This document shows positions 17,627 to 28,500 of a stretch of DNA of 64,000 nt, in pieces. The stretch's first letter is position 1; every line of letters starts with the position of its first letter. The stretch covers positions 1-64,000 of the forward strand of contig JBFHMM010000001.1 of NCBI GenBank assembly GCA_041594355.1. Reading direction: 5' to 3'. A model generated the notes under the pieces. That model did no database searches. It worked only from the letters and a program-made list of their open reading frames with translations, and was not told where the DNA came from. Both the position numbers and the translations under genes were made by a program. This DNA is from JAIUZI01 sp041594355 (lineage in GTDB: Bacteria > Pseudomonadota > Alphaproteobacteria > Rhodobacterales > Rhodobacteraceae).

Positions 17627-17694
17627 CCAAGTTCACATCCGGCGGCAACCTGATTGAATGGTCCGGATGTTCAGCAACATTTTGAGAGGTCAAC

Positions 17695-18492
17695 ATGACA
17701 GTTGTTATTGCCCACGGTCAACCGAAGTCCGGCAGTACGTTTCTTTACATGACGGCGATGGAAATTGCGCAGAACGTGAACAGCGAGGAATTCTATACCT
17801 ACAAGAACCGTGTGCTTGGTGAAGATTTTCCGACATTCGTAGATGAAATTACGGCGGATTTCGTGCTGGATCTGGATAACAGAATCCCGAGGCACCAGAT
17901 GTTCATCATCAAGACCCATGGCGAGCTGAGCGAGGATCTTGCCGCGATCATCGCCCGGGGCCAGGTCAAGGCTTTCACCTCGTTTCGGGATCTGAGGGAT
18001 ACGGCGCTGTCGACCCTGGACGTCGCGGTCAAAGACCGAGAAATCGGCGATGCGAGATACTTCGCGAAATACAACGAGATCGAGCAATTGCGAAACGCGA
18101 TCCCCTGGCAGTGGAACGCCGTGTCGCCCTGGGTCCGGTGCCCGGGCGTGTTTGCAAACCCCTACTACATGACGGCGCTGTCCCAATCGACTTGTGTCGG
18201 GCTTTTGGCGCGTTACCTTGGCGCGGGTTACATGTCCAATACGCTTGCCGCTGAAATGGACGCGAAGCGTACCAGCCTGCCTGAGTACAACAAGGGTGTG
18301 TTGGACCGGTTTGTCAGCGAGTTGAGCCCCAACGCGATTCAATTCGCCAACGAAACCTGGGCTGCTGAAATTGCAGAATACAATGCTCTTCTCGAAACCA
18401 AGATGGCGGAACTGGGTCATGCCATGGCCTGCCATTATTACATGCGTATGCGCGATGCAAAGATTACCGAACGCCTTGCCGAGGCTGCCTAG
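17695..18492 (+). CDS. PAPS-dependent sulfotransferase
   Basis: 265 aa, cytoplasmic. The N-terminal loop GQPKSGSTFLY (residues 8-18) is the PAPS 5'-phosphosulfate site, KTH at 73-75 matches the usual catalytic-strand segment, and SFRDLRDTALS (96-106) is the 3'-phosphate motif. It follows the fusion sulfotransferase by 68 bases on the same strand. Base composition is unusual: 17761-17880 counts about 45% GC against about 63% in a secretion-gene sample, so the gene may be a recent acquisition. The acceptor cannot be inferred. Confidence 0.85.
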   Translation: MTVVIAHGQPKSGSTFLYMTAMEIAQNVNSEEFYTYKNRVLGEDFPTFVDEITADFVLDLDNRIPRHQMFIIKTHGELSEDLAAIIARGQVKAFTSFRDLRDTALSTLDVAVKDREIGDARYFAKYNEIEQLRNAIPWQWNAVSPWVRCPGVFANPYYMTALSQSTCVGLLARYLGAGYMSNTLAAEMDAKRTSLPEYNKGVLDRFVSELSPNAIQFANETWAAEIAEYNALLETKMAELGHAMACHYYMRMRDAKITERLAEAA

Positions 18493-18612
18493 TTTCGCGG
18501 CAAGATGACGGGTGACGCGTAAGTTTGGAAGGCTGAAGGCAAGGCCGTCTGCCCCGTGCATCCGATGTGATGCTAGATTGTGTGAGGTGCCTTTGCTCTT
18601 GGAGTTGCCGAA

Positions 18613-21405
18613 ATGTTTTTGGATTTGAAGCTAGGCGAACAGTTCGAAAATCTAGACATACCAGATTCCGTACGGGATCTCGCGGCGAGCGGTGAACCGT
18701 TCAGGACGCGCTTTGCAAAGATCGGGGACCTGTCCCTGTCGGTAGGGGAGCAGGAAAAGATCCGCAAGACTGCCGTCCAATTGACCGATCAGGCGAACTT
18801 GAGGCTTGCCGTCGTGCTGTGGGGCATGCTGCATCACCTGACGCCGACGAATGTCAATTATCTGCGCCGCATTGTGCAATGCATCGTGGGGGTCTCCAAT
18901 CCCGGTGTCTTCGCCGACTGCCTGTCCGACGGATGTCTGACCGAGGAGATTTGGAAGGACTGCGGCAACAGCCTGAACCATGCGATTCGGGTCAGCCTGG
19001 AGACGGAGGCGGACGACCGGCACGCGCTGCTCAAGACCCTGCTGCTGAGCAAGGCCGACAACACGCAGATCGCGCTCAACATGCTCAAACCTCTGCCGTC
19101 CAGGATGGTCGATGACTTCATGGAGGTCTGCCTGCGGGACGAGACCGTGCTGGAGGACCGGAAACAGATCCGGATCCTGTGCCGGCTAACCGAGCGGGCG
19201 GGCCATCCGAAGGCGGCGGCCCGCGCTTTCCCGCTCACCATCGGCGACAAGCAGAAGATGACGTTTCACCAGGCGCTGCTTGGCGGGCGGATCGCCGCGC
19301 AGACCGGCGACATCGAGAAGCTGGAGCATTTCAAGGTTCTTTGCCGCGCCGCTGCCCGGGAGACCCCGGACCAAGCCCGCGAGTCGGCGATCTATCACCT
19401 GCTGTTCTTCGATTCGAGCGATGACAAGGCCATCGATACTGCGGTCGAGGTGATCAGCGACACGCTGGATCGCAAGGATCTGAACATGTCGCTGTTCTGG
19501 ATTTACCTGGAAACCATCCTGAAGAAGAAAAAGGGTGGCGTATTGCTGGACAGGATCGCGCTGCGGGTGAGCGATGCGGCCATGGCCGAAAAGATCGCCA
19601 TCCTTGCGGATGTCGTCAACGGCAAGGCGACGACGGAACGGGTTCTGAAAAGTTGCGTGGACGGGTTGTGGGATGATCCCAACACCGCCGGCCGGCTGAT
19701 CTCGCGGATGGTCGGGCAGATCGACAACGAGGCAGAGTTGATCAGGGCGCTGGATATCCTGGGCAGCCTGGATCCCACGTCGATGAAGATTCTCCGTTCC
19801 CATAGCCAGCAGTGGCGCGAAGGCGGCAAATACGAGCTGGCTGCGCATGGCTGGCGCGCGCTGGTGCGGGTCAATCCGCGCGACGACTGGGGCCGGGTCA
19901 ACGCGATCTACTGTTTCCAGGTGCAGGGCGCGCTGGAGGCCGCGCGGGCGCTGACCGATGACTGGAACCTGGAGGCCTGCAGCGAGATCGTTCTGATTCA
20001 CGCGGCGGCGTCGTTTGCCCGGGTAGGGCTTTCGGAGAAGGCGCGGGAGCTGTTCCTGCAGGCCGACGCGGCCTTGCGCGACGGGGTCGACTCGCTTCCC
20101 GAGGTGCACCGCCAGGCCCTTGCGCGGGGGCTGATCCTCTATGGTGAACTGGAGCGCGCCACGGCCTATGTTCCACCGCGTAAAAATCGGGGTGCACACC
20201 GCCCGGATCCCTCGCCGATCGTTCTGCTGGACCCCGGGCACACCGACAGCTCGGGTCACCACGCCAATTACAACATCTTCTTTTCCGATTTCGTGCTGGA
20301 ACATGACGGCGTGCGGCCGGAGATCCTGATCGGGCAGAAAACCCCGGGCACGGCGCTGGAAGGGCACGACGTGTTCCCTGCGGTGGTCTTCGAGCCCTAT
20401 GTCTACAATGACTACAGTCTGGGCGCCGCCGAAATCGCCGGATTGAACGCGTCCTTCCGGCAGGAACTGACCACGCTGTTCCAGGATCATGTGCCGGACA
20501 CGCTGATCATGCATTCGATGCGGGCGATCATGCTCAGGGGTTTCGTGCAATGGCTCGAAGATCTAGGCGACCGGCGTCCGCGCAGGCTGGCAATCGGCCT
20601 GATCGAGGCGGATCACCTGGCCGATGCGGAGTTGTCCGAAGTCTATTCCCAAGCTCTCAGCGACCCGCTGTCCAACCTCGGGCAGATGCATGTTGAGACG
20701 TTGATCCTGTTTGCCGAAACCACCTTTGCGGTGGATTGGCTGCAACAGCACGCGCCCGGGATCACGGTACACAAGTTCCCCTATCTGGCGGCGGGCCGCG
20801 CGGCGCAGGCGGCCACCGGGTTCGATACGCTGCGTGCCGCGACCCCGGTCTTTGGCATCCTGGGGGCCACCCGCAAGGAGCGCGGGTTCAACCCGATCTT
20901 CCAGGCGATCCTGCAGGAAGGCGCCGCCGCGCCGCATTGGCATTTCCAGGTCGACGACCGGGCGGTGGGGCGGTTCGGCGACGATACCGCCGACCTGCTC
21001 GGGCAGATCGAGACCCGGATCGAGGCCGGGGAGCTTGACCAGGTCGACATCCTCAAGGGCTTCCTGTCGGACGAGGAATATTACGGCGCCTTCGGGCGGC
21101 TGAACTGCCTGGTGTTGCCCTATTCGGGGCGCTATGCGGTGTCTGGATCCGGGGTGCTTTACGAGGCGGTCTACAGCCGCAAGTATCTGATCATTTCCGA
21201 AGGTTCGACGCTGGCGATCGAACTGGCGGAAATCGGCTATCCACACCGCACTGTCGACGTCGACGATCCCGAGACGATCCGGCGGGCGGTGGCAGAGACC
21301 GCGGCGGCCTGGCCTGCCATCGTGGATGAGCTGGAGACCTATTTCGCGGGCGCGCCGAAACTGCCGCTGGAAGGGTTCCGCGGGCTTTATACCGGTGCCG
21401 GGTAA
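18613..21405 (+). CDS. Large glycosyltransferase with N-terminal helical repeats
   Basis: 930 aa, no signal or membrane segment. Residues 1-510 are alpha-helical, TPR-like repeats. From about 535 (IVLLDPGHTDSSGHHANYN) a GT-B-fold glycosyltransferase follows. The donor-side element reads YGAFGRLNCLVLPYSGRYAVSG and VLYEAVYSRKYLIISEG, typical of family 4-like C-terminal domains. Upstream repeats often position an acceptor or form a complex. It lies downstream of the two sulfotransferases in the same direction. Sugar specificity is not deducible. An alternative reading is a non-catalytic glycan-assembly scaffold. Confidence 0.75.
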   Translation: MFLDLKLGEQFENLDIPDSVRDLAASGEPFRTRFAKIGDLSLSVGEQEKIRKTAVQLTDQANLRLAVVLWGMLHHLTPTNVNYLRRIVQCIVGVSNPGVFADCLSDGCLTEEIWKDCGNSLNHAIRVSLETEADDRHALLKTLLLSKADNTQIALNMLKPLPSRMVDDFMEVCLRDETVLEDRKQIRILCRLTERAGHPKAAARAFPLTIGDKQKMTFHQALLGGRIAAQTGDIEKLEHFKVLCRAAARETPDQARESAIYHLLFFDSSDDKAIDTAVEVISDTLDRKDLNMSLFWIYLETILKKKKGGVLLDRIALRVSDAAMAEKIAILADVVNGKATTERVLKSCVDGLWDDPNTAGRLISRMVGQIDNEAELIRALDILGSLDPTSMKILRSHSQQWREGGKYELAAHGWRALVRVNPRDDWGRVNAIYCFQVQGALEAARALTDDWNLEACSEIVLIHAAASFARVGLSEKARELFLQADAALRDGVDSLPEVHRQALARGLILYGELERATAYVPPRKNRGAHRPDPSPIVLLDPGHTDSSGHHANYNIFFSDFVLEHDGVRPEILIGQKTPGTALEGHDVFPAVVFEPYVYNDYSLGAAEIAGLNASFRQELTTLFQDHVPDTLIMHSMRAIMLRGFVQWLEDLGDRRPRRLAIGLIEADHLADAELSEVYSQALSDPLSNLGQMHVETLILFAETTFAVDWLQQHAPGITVHKFPYLAAGRAAQAATGFDTLRAATPVFGILGATRKERGFNPIFQAILQEGAAAPHWHFQVDDRAVGRFGDDTADLLGQIETRIEAGELDQVDILKGFLSDEEYYGAFGRLNCLVLPYSGRYAVSGSGVLYEAVYSRKYLIISEGSTLAIELAEIGYPHRTVDVDDPETIRRAVAETAAAWPAIVDELETYFAGAPKLPLEGFRGLYTGAG

Positions 21406-21439
21406 GGGCACTCCCGGGGTGCAAGAGCGGAGCCGGGTG

Positions 21440-22141
21440 CTACCGGGTTGGCTTGACCCGGGGATCGTCGAGATATTTCAGCGGCATGAAGAAGATATCG
21501 CACTGCAGCAGCCCCGTCCCGGGATCTTCGGGATTGACCAGAACGTCTGCTGTCGGCCGTCCGAAGGCCAACCCGGAAATCGAGTGCACGAAGAAGCCGT
21601 GCGCGTGCATGAAGCTGGCCAGATCCAGGAACTTGCGGCGGTTCATCTCGAGCACCACCACATCGCAGGATTTCAGGGTCTCGACCGCGCCTTCCAGCAC
21701 CAGTGACTCGGCTCCATCGACGTCGACTTTCAGGAAGAAGGGTCCCTTCAGTCCGCGTTCGGCAAGGAAGGTATCCAGCTTTATTGTTTTGACGACAGAT
21801 ACCGAGCCAGGCGATTTCGCGGAGTCGGAGATCATTCGCCCGTGTGACGGCAACTCTATGTCGGTTGTCTTGTGTTCGGCAACGAATTCGGTTTCCCCGT
21901 CTTCATTGCTGCAGGCACATTCGACAAGTTCATAGTCAAGTTCGGCATAGTTGTTGCGGATTGTCTCGTACCATTCGGACATCGGTTCGAACAGGAACTG
22001 CCTGGACTTTGGAAACTGGCTTTTCAGAAAAGGCGTTTCTGCACGAATGCCCACATCCAGGATGGTGTTGAATGTCAGCCCCGCCTGTCTGAGCTGCCAG
22101 ACAACCTGGCCGGGGTTTGTGCTTTTTGAAATCCTTGACAT
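21440..22141 (-). CDS. FkbM-family methyltransferase
   Basis: A 233-aa SAM-dependent methyltransferase. The ATG at 22141 has AGGAG eight bases upstream and is preferred over a GTG three codons earlier. The SAM-binding strand reads NTILDVGIRAETPF (D29-V-G31), followed by LFEP at 50-53. KVDVDGAESLVLEGA at 138-152 is the FkbM hallmark. FkbM enzymes O-methylate sugars or other small acceptors; among glycosyltransferases, O-methylation of a glycan is the likely role. GC is lower than its surroundings (about 53% at 21841-21900). It is convergent with the preceding glycosyltransferase. Confidence 0.88.
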   Translation of the reverse strand: MSRISKSTNPGQVVWQLRQAGLTFNTILDVGIRAETPFLKSQFPKSRQFLFEPMSEWYETIRNNYAELDYELVECACSNEDGETEFVAEHKTTDIELPSHGRMISDSAKSPGSVSVVKTIKLDTFLAERGLKGPFFLKVDVDGAESLVLEGAVETLKSCDVVVLEMNRRKFLDLASFMHAHGFFVHSISGLAFGRPTADVLVNPEDPGTGLLQCDIFFMPLKYLDDPRVKPTR

Positions 22142-22511
22142 GAAATCCACTCCTCAAATGATTTTGCCACGACCCGGTCAATATTGTGTGGTCGGTGTTA
22201 CCCTACCACGAAAGAGGCGTGACCTCGCCATCGCCAAGGGGTGTCGGCGGTTCATCGCGTGTTCCGTGAAGGCGGATGGTTGTTTTTGCGGCATCCCGAA
22301 AATTTCCCCGAACGGGTGACAACAAGTCCCTTGCCACCTTTTGTCCTGTCGGCATACACCAGGTTCCGGATAGATGACGCGCACCGGTCAACGCCCTCAT
22401 TGTGGGCAGACCGCCGGGGCATCAGACCAAGATGTGTGGGAAAGGGCTGAAAGTCGTTTCCTGCAATTTGTATAATTTAGGGTGCCTGGCACTCGTTAGA
22501 CGGAAGAACTC
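22142..22511. other. Divergent intergenic region between FkbM gene and gmd
   Basis: There are 370 bases. Short frames on the minus strand (for example 22178-22400) are not protein-like and lack ribosome sites. The gmd promoter lies at its right end. Confidence 0.5.
22448..22476 (+). promoter_or_regulatory. Promoter of the gmd-fcl group
   Basis: A perfect TATAAT at 22471-22476 is preceded by TGAAAG (22448-22453) with a 17-base spacer. It lies 36 bases upstream of the gmd ATG at 22512. The -35 element is weak, so an activator is possible. Confidence 0.6.
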
Positions 22512-23576
22512 ATGAAAAAAGCACTTATTTCCGGCGTCACTGGTCAAGACGGCGCTTATCTTGCCGAATTGCTGCTGGCCAAGGGATACGAAGTTCATGG
22601 CATCAAGCGCCGGTCCTCATCGTTCAACTCGGCCCGGATCGACCACCTGTACCAGGACCCGCATGAGACCGGCACGGTGTTCAAGCTGCACTACGGCGAT
22701 TTGACGGACTCCACCAACCTGATCCGCCTGATCCAGGAAGTGCAGCCCGACGAGATTTACAACCTGGCCGCCCAGTCCCACGTGCAGGTCAGCTTCGAGA
22801 CCCCCGAATACACCGCCAACGCCGATGGTATCGGTACCCTGCGGATGCTGGAGGCGATCCGCATCCTGGGCATGGAGAAGACCACCCGGTTCTACCAGGC
22901 CTCGACCTCGGAGCTCTATGGTCTGGTGCAGGCGGTGCCGCAGTCGGAGACCACGCCCTTCTACCCGCGCTCGCCCTATGCGGCGGCGAAGCTCTATGCC
23001 TACTGGATCACGGTGAACTACCGCGAGGCCTATGGCATGCATGCCTCTAACGGCATCCTGTTCAACCACGAAAGCCCGCTGCGCGGCGAGACCTTCGTGA
23101 CCCGCAAGATCACCCGCGCGGTGGCGGCGATTTCGCTGGGCCTGCAGGACCGGATCTACCTCGGCAACCTCGACGCACAGCGCGACTGGGGCCACGCCCG
23201 CGACTATGTCGAGGGCATGTGGCGCATCCTGCAGCAGGACGAGGCGGACGATTACGTGCTGGCGACCGGCGAAACCCATACCGTGCGTAGTTTTGTCGAG
23301 GCCGCCTTTGCCGAGGTCGATATCAAGGTCGAATGGAAGGGCGAAGGCGTCGACGAGATCGGCTACGAGGCGGGTACCGACCGGGTGCTGGTGTCGATCG
23401 ATCCGCGCTACTTCCGCCCCACCGAGGTGGACCTGCTGATCGGCGATCCGACCAAGGCGAAGGAAAAGCTCGGCTGGACCCATACCGCCAGCCTGGCCGA
23501 GATGGTGGCCGAGATGGTTCGCTCCGACATCGACGTCGTGCAGCGTGAAAAGGATCGCAAAGACCGGCATGGCTGA
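22512..23576 (+). CDS. gmd: GDP-mannose 4,6-dehydratase
   Basis: A 354-aa extended SDR enzyme converting GDP-D-mannose to GDP-4-keto-6-deoxy-D-mannose, the first step to GDP-L-fucose. The NADP-binding loop GVTGQDGAYL is at residues 8-17, SARIDHLY, SELYG and the catalytic Y156-x3-K160 (YAAAK) follow, with NHESPLRGETFVTRKI as further family signature. The length is standard. It is followed by an overlapping sulfotransferase-like gene and then fcl, an unusual insertion between the two fucose genes. Confidence 0.97.
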   Translation: MKKALISGVTGQDGAYLAELLLAKGYEVHGIKRRSSSFNSARIDHLYQDPHETGTVFKLHYGDLTDSTNLIRLIQEVQPDEIYNLAAQSHVQVSFETPEYTANADGIGTLRMLEAIRILGMEKTTRFYQASTSELYGLVQAVPQSETTPFYPRSPYAAAKLYAYWITVNYREAYGMHASNGILFNHESPLRGETFVTRKITRAVAAISLGLQDRIYLGNLDAQRDWGHARDYVEGMWRILQQDEADDYVLATGETHTVRSFVEAAFAEVDIKVEWKGEGVDEIGYEAGTDRVLVSIDPRYFRPTEVDLLIGDPTKAKEKLGWTHTASLAEMVAEMVRSDIDVVQREKDRKDRHG

Positions 23577-24411
23577 GCAGGGCGTTTCAGGCGCGGCGGC
23601 GCACGGGGCGGAAGATCTACAGACGATCCGGACCGTGCACCATTTTGCCGCGTCTGGCGGGACCATCATGTCCCGGGCCCTGGCCGCGCAGCCCGATACC
23701 GTGCTGCTGAGCGAGATCACTCCGGTGGTGGGTGCTTATGGCTTCAACCGTTTCGATCCCGTGCAGCAGTTCCTTGCGGGGCCGCTGCGCGACGATCCGG
23801 AACGGTTTCTGGACCCCGACAGAACGCCCTATGACCTGAGCCTCGAGGTCTTTGCCGACCGCCTGCACTGGCTTTTGGCGCAGACCTCGGAGGCCGGTTG
23901 CCGGCTGGTGTTGCGCGATCATGCCCACAGCGACTTTATCGCGCTGAACCGCGGTCGCAGCGGGTTGCGCGATGTGATCCGGCGGGCCCAGATCCCGGTG
24001 CGCTCGATCGTGACGCTGCGCCATCCGATGGACAGCTACTATCCTGCCAAAAAACGGGGTTGGACCAAGATGCTGAGCGGGGGGTTCGACGAATACTGCC
24101 AGCGTCTGACCGGCATGCTGGAGATTTTCGACGCGCCGGTATTCCTATACGAGGATTTCTGCCTGCGGCCGCGCGAGGTGACCGAACAGATGTGCGCGGC
24201 ACTGAACCTGCCGTTTGATCCCGGTTTCCAGGCCCGGCTGAAAGATATCGGTCTGACCGGGAACTCTGGGCGCAAGGCGGACGAGATTGCGCCGCGCCCG
24301 CGGCTGCACATTCCCAGAGGATTGATCAAGGAAGCCAGGGAAAGCGAATCCTACCAGGCGCTGGAAGCCCGTTTCTGGCCCGGCGATACACTTCTAGAAC
24401 AAAAAAAATGA
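23569..24411 (+). CDS. Sulfotransferase-like protein between gmd and fcl
   Basis: 280 aa from the ATG at 23569, which overlaps the gmd stop by eight bases; a GTG 24 bases earlier is possible. A degenerate 5'-loop HHFAASGGTIMSRAL (residues 24-38) and a 3'-phosphate-type motif TLRHPMDSYYPAKKRGW (149-165) indicate a sulfotransferase fold. The usual Lys of the 5'-loop (P-K-S-G) is replaced by Ala, so activity needs testing. Its position inside the fucose pair suggests it sulfates a fucose-containing glycan (inference). Confidence 0.72.
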   Translation: MAEQGVSGAAAHGAEDLQTIRTVHHFAASGGTIMSRALAAQPDTVLLSEITPVVGAYGFNRFDPVQQFLAGPLRDDPERFLDPDRTPYDLSLEVFADRLHWLLAQTSEAGCRLVLRDHAHSDFIALNRGRSGLRDVIRRAQIPVRSIVTLRHPMDSYYPAKKRGWTKMLSGGFDEYCQRLTGMLEIFDAPVFLYEDFCLRPREVTEQMCAALNLPFDPGFQARLKDIGLTGNSGRKADEIAPRPRLHIPRGLIKEARESESYQALEARFWPGDTLLEQKK

Positions 24412-24474
24412 CGATGCAGGCCCGCCCGGCCGGAGCGGGAACAGACCGGGTGCCTGCAAAATGGAGAAAACGAC

Positions 24475-25413
24475 ATGACATACGATCTGAATGGAAAGCG
24501 CGTCTGGGTGGCCGGTCACCGCGGCATGGTGGGCGGCGCGGTGGTGCGACGGCTGGGTGATGAACCCTGCGAGGTGATCACCGCCGGGCGCGACGTGGTC
24601 GACCTGGTCAGCCAGCAGGCGGTGGCCGACTGGATGGCGGCGGAAAAACCCGATGCGGTGGTGCTGTGCGCGGCGCGGGTCGGCGGCATCCATGCCAACA
24701 ACTCCTACCCGGTGGATTTCCTCTATGACAACCTGATGATCGAGGCCAATATCATCCATGCCGCCCATGCGGTCGGCGTGGAAAAGCTGTTGTTCCTTGG
24801 ATCCTCCTGCATCTACCCGAAATTCGCCGAACAGCCGATCACCGAGGATGCGCTGCTGACCGGGGCGCTGGAGCCCACCAACGAATGGTATGCGATCGCC
24901 AAGATCGCCGGTATCAAGCTGTGCCAGGCCTATCGCAAGCAATACGGTGCCGATTTCATCTCGGCCCAGCCCACTAACCTCTATGGGCCGGGCGACAATT
25001 ACGATCTGCAGTCCAGCCACGTGCTGCCGGCGCTTTTGCGCAAGTTCCACGAGGCGAAGGAAGCCGGCGCACCCTCGGTCGAGCTTTGGGGATCGGGTAC
25101 GCCGCTCAGGGAATTCCTGCACGTGGACGATCTGGCCGATGCGCTGGTCTTTCTGTTAAAGGAATATTCGGACGAGATTCCGCTGAACGTCGGTTCCGGG
25201 GTCGAGGTCACCATCCGCGAACTGGCCGAAACCATCGCCGAGGTGGTCGGCTACGAGGCCGAGTTGACCTTTGACGCGACCAAGCCCGACGGCACCCCAC
25301 GCAAGCTGATGGACAGCGGCCGTTTGCACGCCCTGGGCTGGAACAACGCGCGCTCTCTCAAGGAGGGCGTGGCACATGCCTATGCAGCCTATCTGGAAAC
25401 GCTGCAGGGCTGA
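24475..25413 (+). CDS. fcl: GDP-L-fucose synthase
   Basis: A 312-aa SDR 3,5-epimerase/4-reductase that converts GDP-4-keto-6-deoxymannose to GDP-L-fucose. VAGHRGMVGGA at residues 12-22 binds NADP, SSCIYPKFAEQPITE at 110-124 is the family hallmark, and Y139-x3-K143 (YAIAK) is catalytic. The ATG follows an AATGGAGAAAACGAC ribosome site. With ManC and Gmd this completes the route from mannose-1-phosphate to GDP-L-fucose. Confidence 0.96.
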   Translation: MTYDLNGKRVWVAGHRGMVGGAVVRRLGDEPCEVITAGRDVVDLVSQQAVADWMAAEKPDAVVLCAARVGGIHANNSYPVDFLYDNLMIEANIIHAAHAVGVEKLLFLGSSCIYPKFAEQPITEDALLTGALEPTNEWYAIAKIAGIKLCQAYRKQYGADFISAQPTNLYGPGDNYDLQSSHVLPALLRKFHEAKEAGAPSVELWGSGTPLREFLHVDDLADALVFLLKEYSDEIPLNVGSGVEVTIRELAETIAEVVGYEAELTFDATKPDGTPRKLMDSGRLHALGWNNARSLKEGVAHAYAAYLETLQG

Positions 25414-25522
25414 GCCCGAACCGCGTGGATCGGCGGCGCCCGGGCGGGGCGGTTGTCAGTCTCGCGCCGGACGACCGAAATTGGCACGGATAGTGGTGCA
25501 CCATTTTAAGGACGCGGCAGCC

Positions 25523-28500
25523 ATGGACACCCTCATCTTATTTCCGGCCGAGGACGCCTTTGCGCTGACCGCCGTTGATCTTTTGGCGGCGCTGCCCGGC
25601 CAACCGGTGACGCTGGCCGCGGTGCAGACCCCGGCCAAACAGCTGGCGGGAGGGCTGGCAGAGCGGGTCGAGCGGGTATTCACCCTGCCCGATTGGCCGT
25701 TCGGCCCGCAGAAGGGAATTCAGCCGCCCGACCCCGGCAGCCCCGACCATGCCCGGATCGCCCGGTTCCTGCGCCAGGGTTTTGACCGGGTGCTGGTGTT
25801 CGACTGGTCGCTGGCGCCGCTGGCGGCGCTGATGCCGCCGGGGATGGGCCGGTTCCTGGTTCTCGACGACTGGACCCAGCAGGAGGAGCTGGTGCTGTCG
25901 CCGGATCTGAAGACGAACCGGACCGGACCGCGGCTGCACGAGGCCGAGGAGATCGTTGCCGATTTCGACGCCATCCTGTGTACCGAACAGGCGGTGTTCT
26001 CGATGATCGGGACGCTGTTTCCGGACAAGGCGCTGGCGGCGCCGGTGCCGATCCCGGGTTATCCGGCGGATCTGGGCGAGCAGTGGCCGCTGCGTTTTCG
26101 CGCGCCCAACAGCCGCTACGACCCCTATACCCAGGACGGGCTCAACGCTTTTCTGCGGCGCCAAGGTGCGCGGCAGCATCGCGGTCAGCCCTTCGTGTCG
26201 CTGGAACTGCCGCCGGATTATGCCTTTGTCAGGGACAATGCCGCCCCGACGCCCGAGCCGGTCCTCGTCGATGTCAGCGGCCCGCAGGCCCCCCTGCTGG
26301 AGGTCTCGGTGCAGCTGCACAGGCCGGAACTGCGCACCCGCAACGCGATGCGGGGCGGCAACCTGATGTTCCTGCTTGAGGCGCGCGCGTCCGGCAGCCC
26401 CGAAGACGACTATGTGATCGCTCCGGGCGGCGCGCGGGCCGCGCTGCTTGAACTGCTCTCGGACCAGACGGCCTGGCGGGCATTCTGGTCGCAAGGGGTG
26501 CGTCAGTTCAGGGAGATTCAGGACCACAACCAGCAGGTCTGGGTCAGGTTCATCGAGGGTCGGGAAACCGCGGGCGGTAGTTTTCTATATGGCACGCTGG
26601 GGGTGAAACAGGGCATCGAATCCGGCGCCGCACCGGGTGGCGGCGATCTGGCGATCGTGCGCGCCCATGCGGCGGCGCCGCTGGATCCGGGCCCCGGGCT
26701 GGCGCTGGTCCAGACCCTGTTGCTGCAGGGACTACCGGAAAGGGCGCTGGCCTATCTGGGCGTGCTGATGCGGGCGGGCGCCATCGCCGGCCAGCCGGTT
26801 CGGGCGTCCCGGGCGCTGCTGGACCTGATGCAGCGGCAATCGGTTTTCGACCAGCCGCGCAGCCGGGCCGTGACGGACAAGCTGCACCGTGATCTGCAGG
26901 AGGCTGGCACGGACGAGAGTGGCGGGCTCTACCTCACCTTCCAGCTGCCCGAAGCCGTTGCCGCGCCGCCGGCTGCCGGTGGCCGGGGGGCGCCGGTTTT
27001 CGAATTGGGGCTGCACCGTGACGATCAGGGCGCGCGGCGCTTCTCGGGGACCTTCTCAATGGTCTACGCGCGTCAGACTTTCGCCGGCGACCCCGCGCTG
27101 GTGGCGATGATCTCGGGCCGGCTGGACGACCCCGACACCGAACTGGCAGCGGCGCAGATCGAAATCGACGGTCAGCCCGTCACCGGGGAAATCACCCAGC
27201 GTATGGACGGCAGTTTTTTCCTGCCGGTCCCGGTGACCTTGCAGGGGGAAAGCGCCGGGCGCGACCTGTTTTCGGTTTCGGTCTCGCTTTCGGCTCTGCG
27301 CGGCGCTGCGGTGGCCGGCCGGATCGATCAGATCGACGTGATCCGCCGGGCCGAGCTATTCGAAGACGGGCGCATCGCGGCCAATGCCCGATTGCTGGCG
27401 CTGCTGCCGACCCAGGACAGCTGGAATTTTGCCGGGGGCTATCACATCGAACGCTCCGACACCGGGGCGCCGGTGCGCTGGATCCAGGCCAGGGCCACCC
27501 CCGAGCTGGTCTGGGCCGCCACCCCGCCCGAGCAGCGGCCCCGTGGGGCGGTCTGTGCCGTGGTGGTCGTCCAGACCGCGCGCGGTGGCCCACCCCCCGA
27601 CGAGCTGTACCTGGAAACCCCGAACGGCCCGCTCAGGGCGGTGCCGGTTCCCGGCGGCGGCGATGGGGCGCGCAGCTATGTCTTTGACATCACCGATTTG
27701 TTCATCGACCGGATCCGGCTACCCCGGCTTGAACTGGTTTCGCCGGTTCCGGCGGAAACCGTAGGCGAGGATCAGCGCCTGCTCAGCCTGCTGCTGCGGT
27801 CGATGTCGATCGTGGAACTGCCGCTGTCGCTGCTGGACAATCAGCCGGCGGTGCTGACCCCGGGGGCGGGGCTGCGAACCGGCGTCGGCGATCCCGCCGC
27901 GCCGCCGATGCTGGGCAAGGCGTTGCGGCTGGCGCTGACGGTGCCGCACTTGCTGTCGCCGTCGCGGCTGGTTGAAATCCGCGGCAAGGGCGATGATCGG
28001 ATTTACGGGCTTGAAGCCCGGCTGAACCGGCTGCCGCTGGAACCGGTCGGGATCAGCCATGAAGCGGGGCGATTCATCTGGCGGGGACGTCTGATCAGCG
28101 ACCGCCCGGTTCTGGCCTTTGCCTCCTGGCTGCAGATGCAGTTGGCGGCAGAGCAGCCCGAAGGGGCGGCGCCGATGGAGATCACCCAGGTGCGTTTTAT
28201 CCTGCCGCCCGACAATCAGCCGGGGTTCGAACTGATGGATGGCGGCCATTTCCCCGGTACGGCGGGATATTATCACAGCGGCCCGGCGATGCGCGGGGTC
28301 TGGGCCGGTCCCGGTGGCCGGCTGCTGGTCGATGTGCCGGCGGGGGCCGATGCGCTGTGGCTGGCCGGCGATGCCGCGATCGGCCGGTCGCAGATCGAGG
28401 CGATGACGCTGAGTTGTGACGGCGCGGAACTGGAGTGCCGGACCGGCACCGCCGCCGACGGCCGCTGGCGCGTAACGGGCCGTCTTGAACCGGCCGCCGA

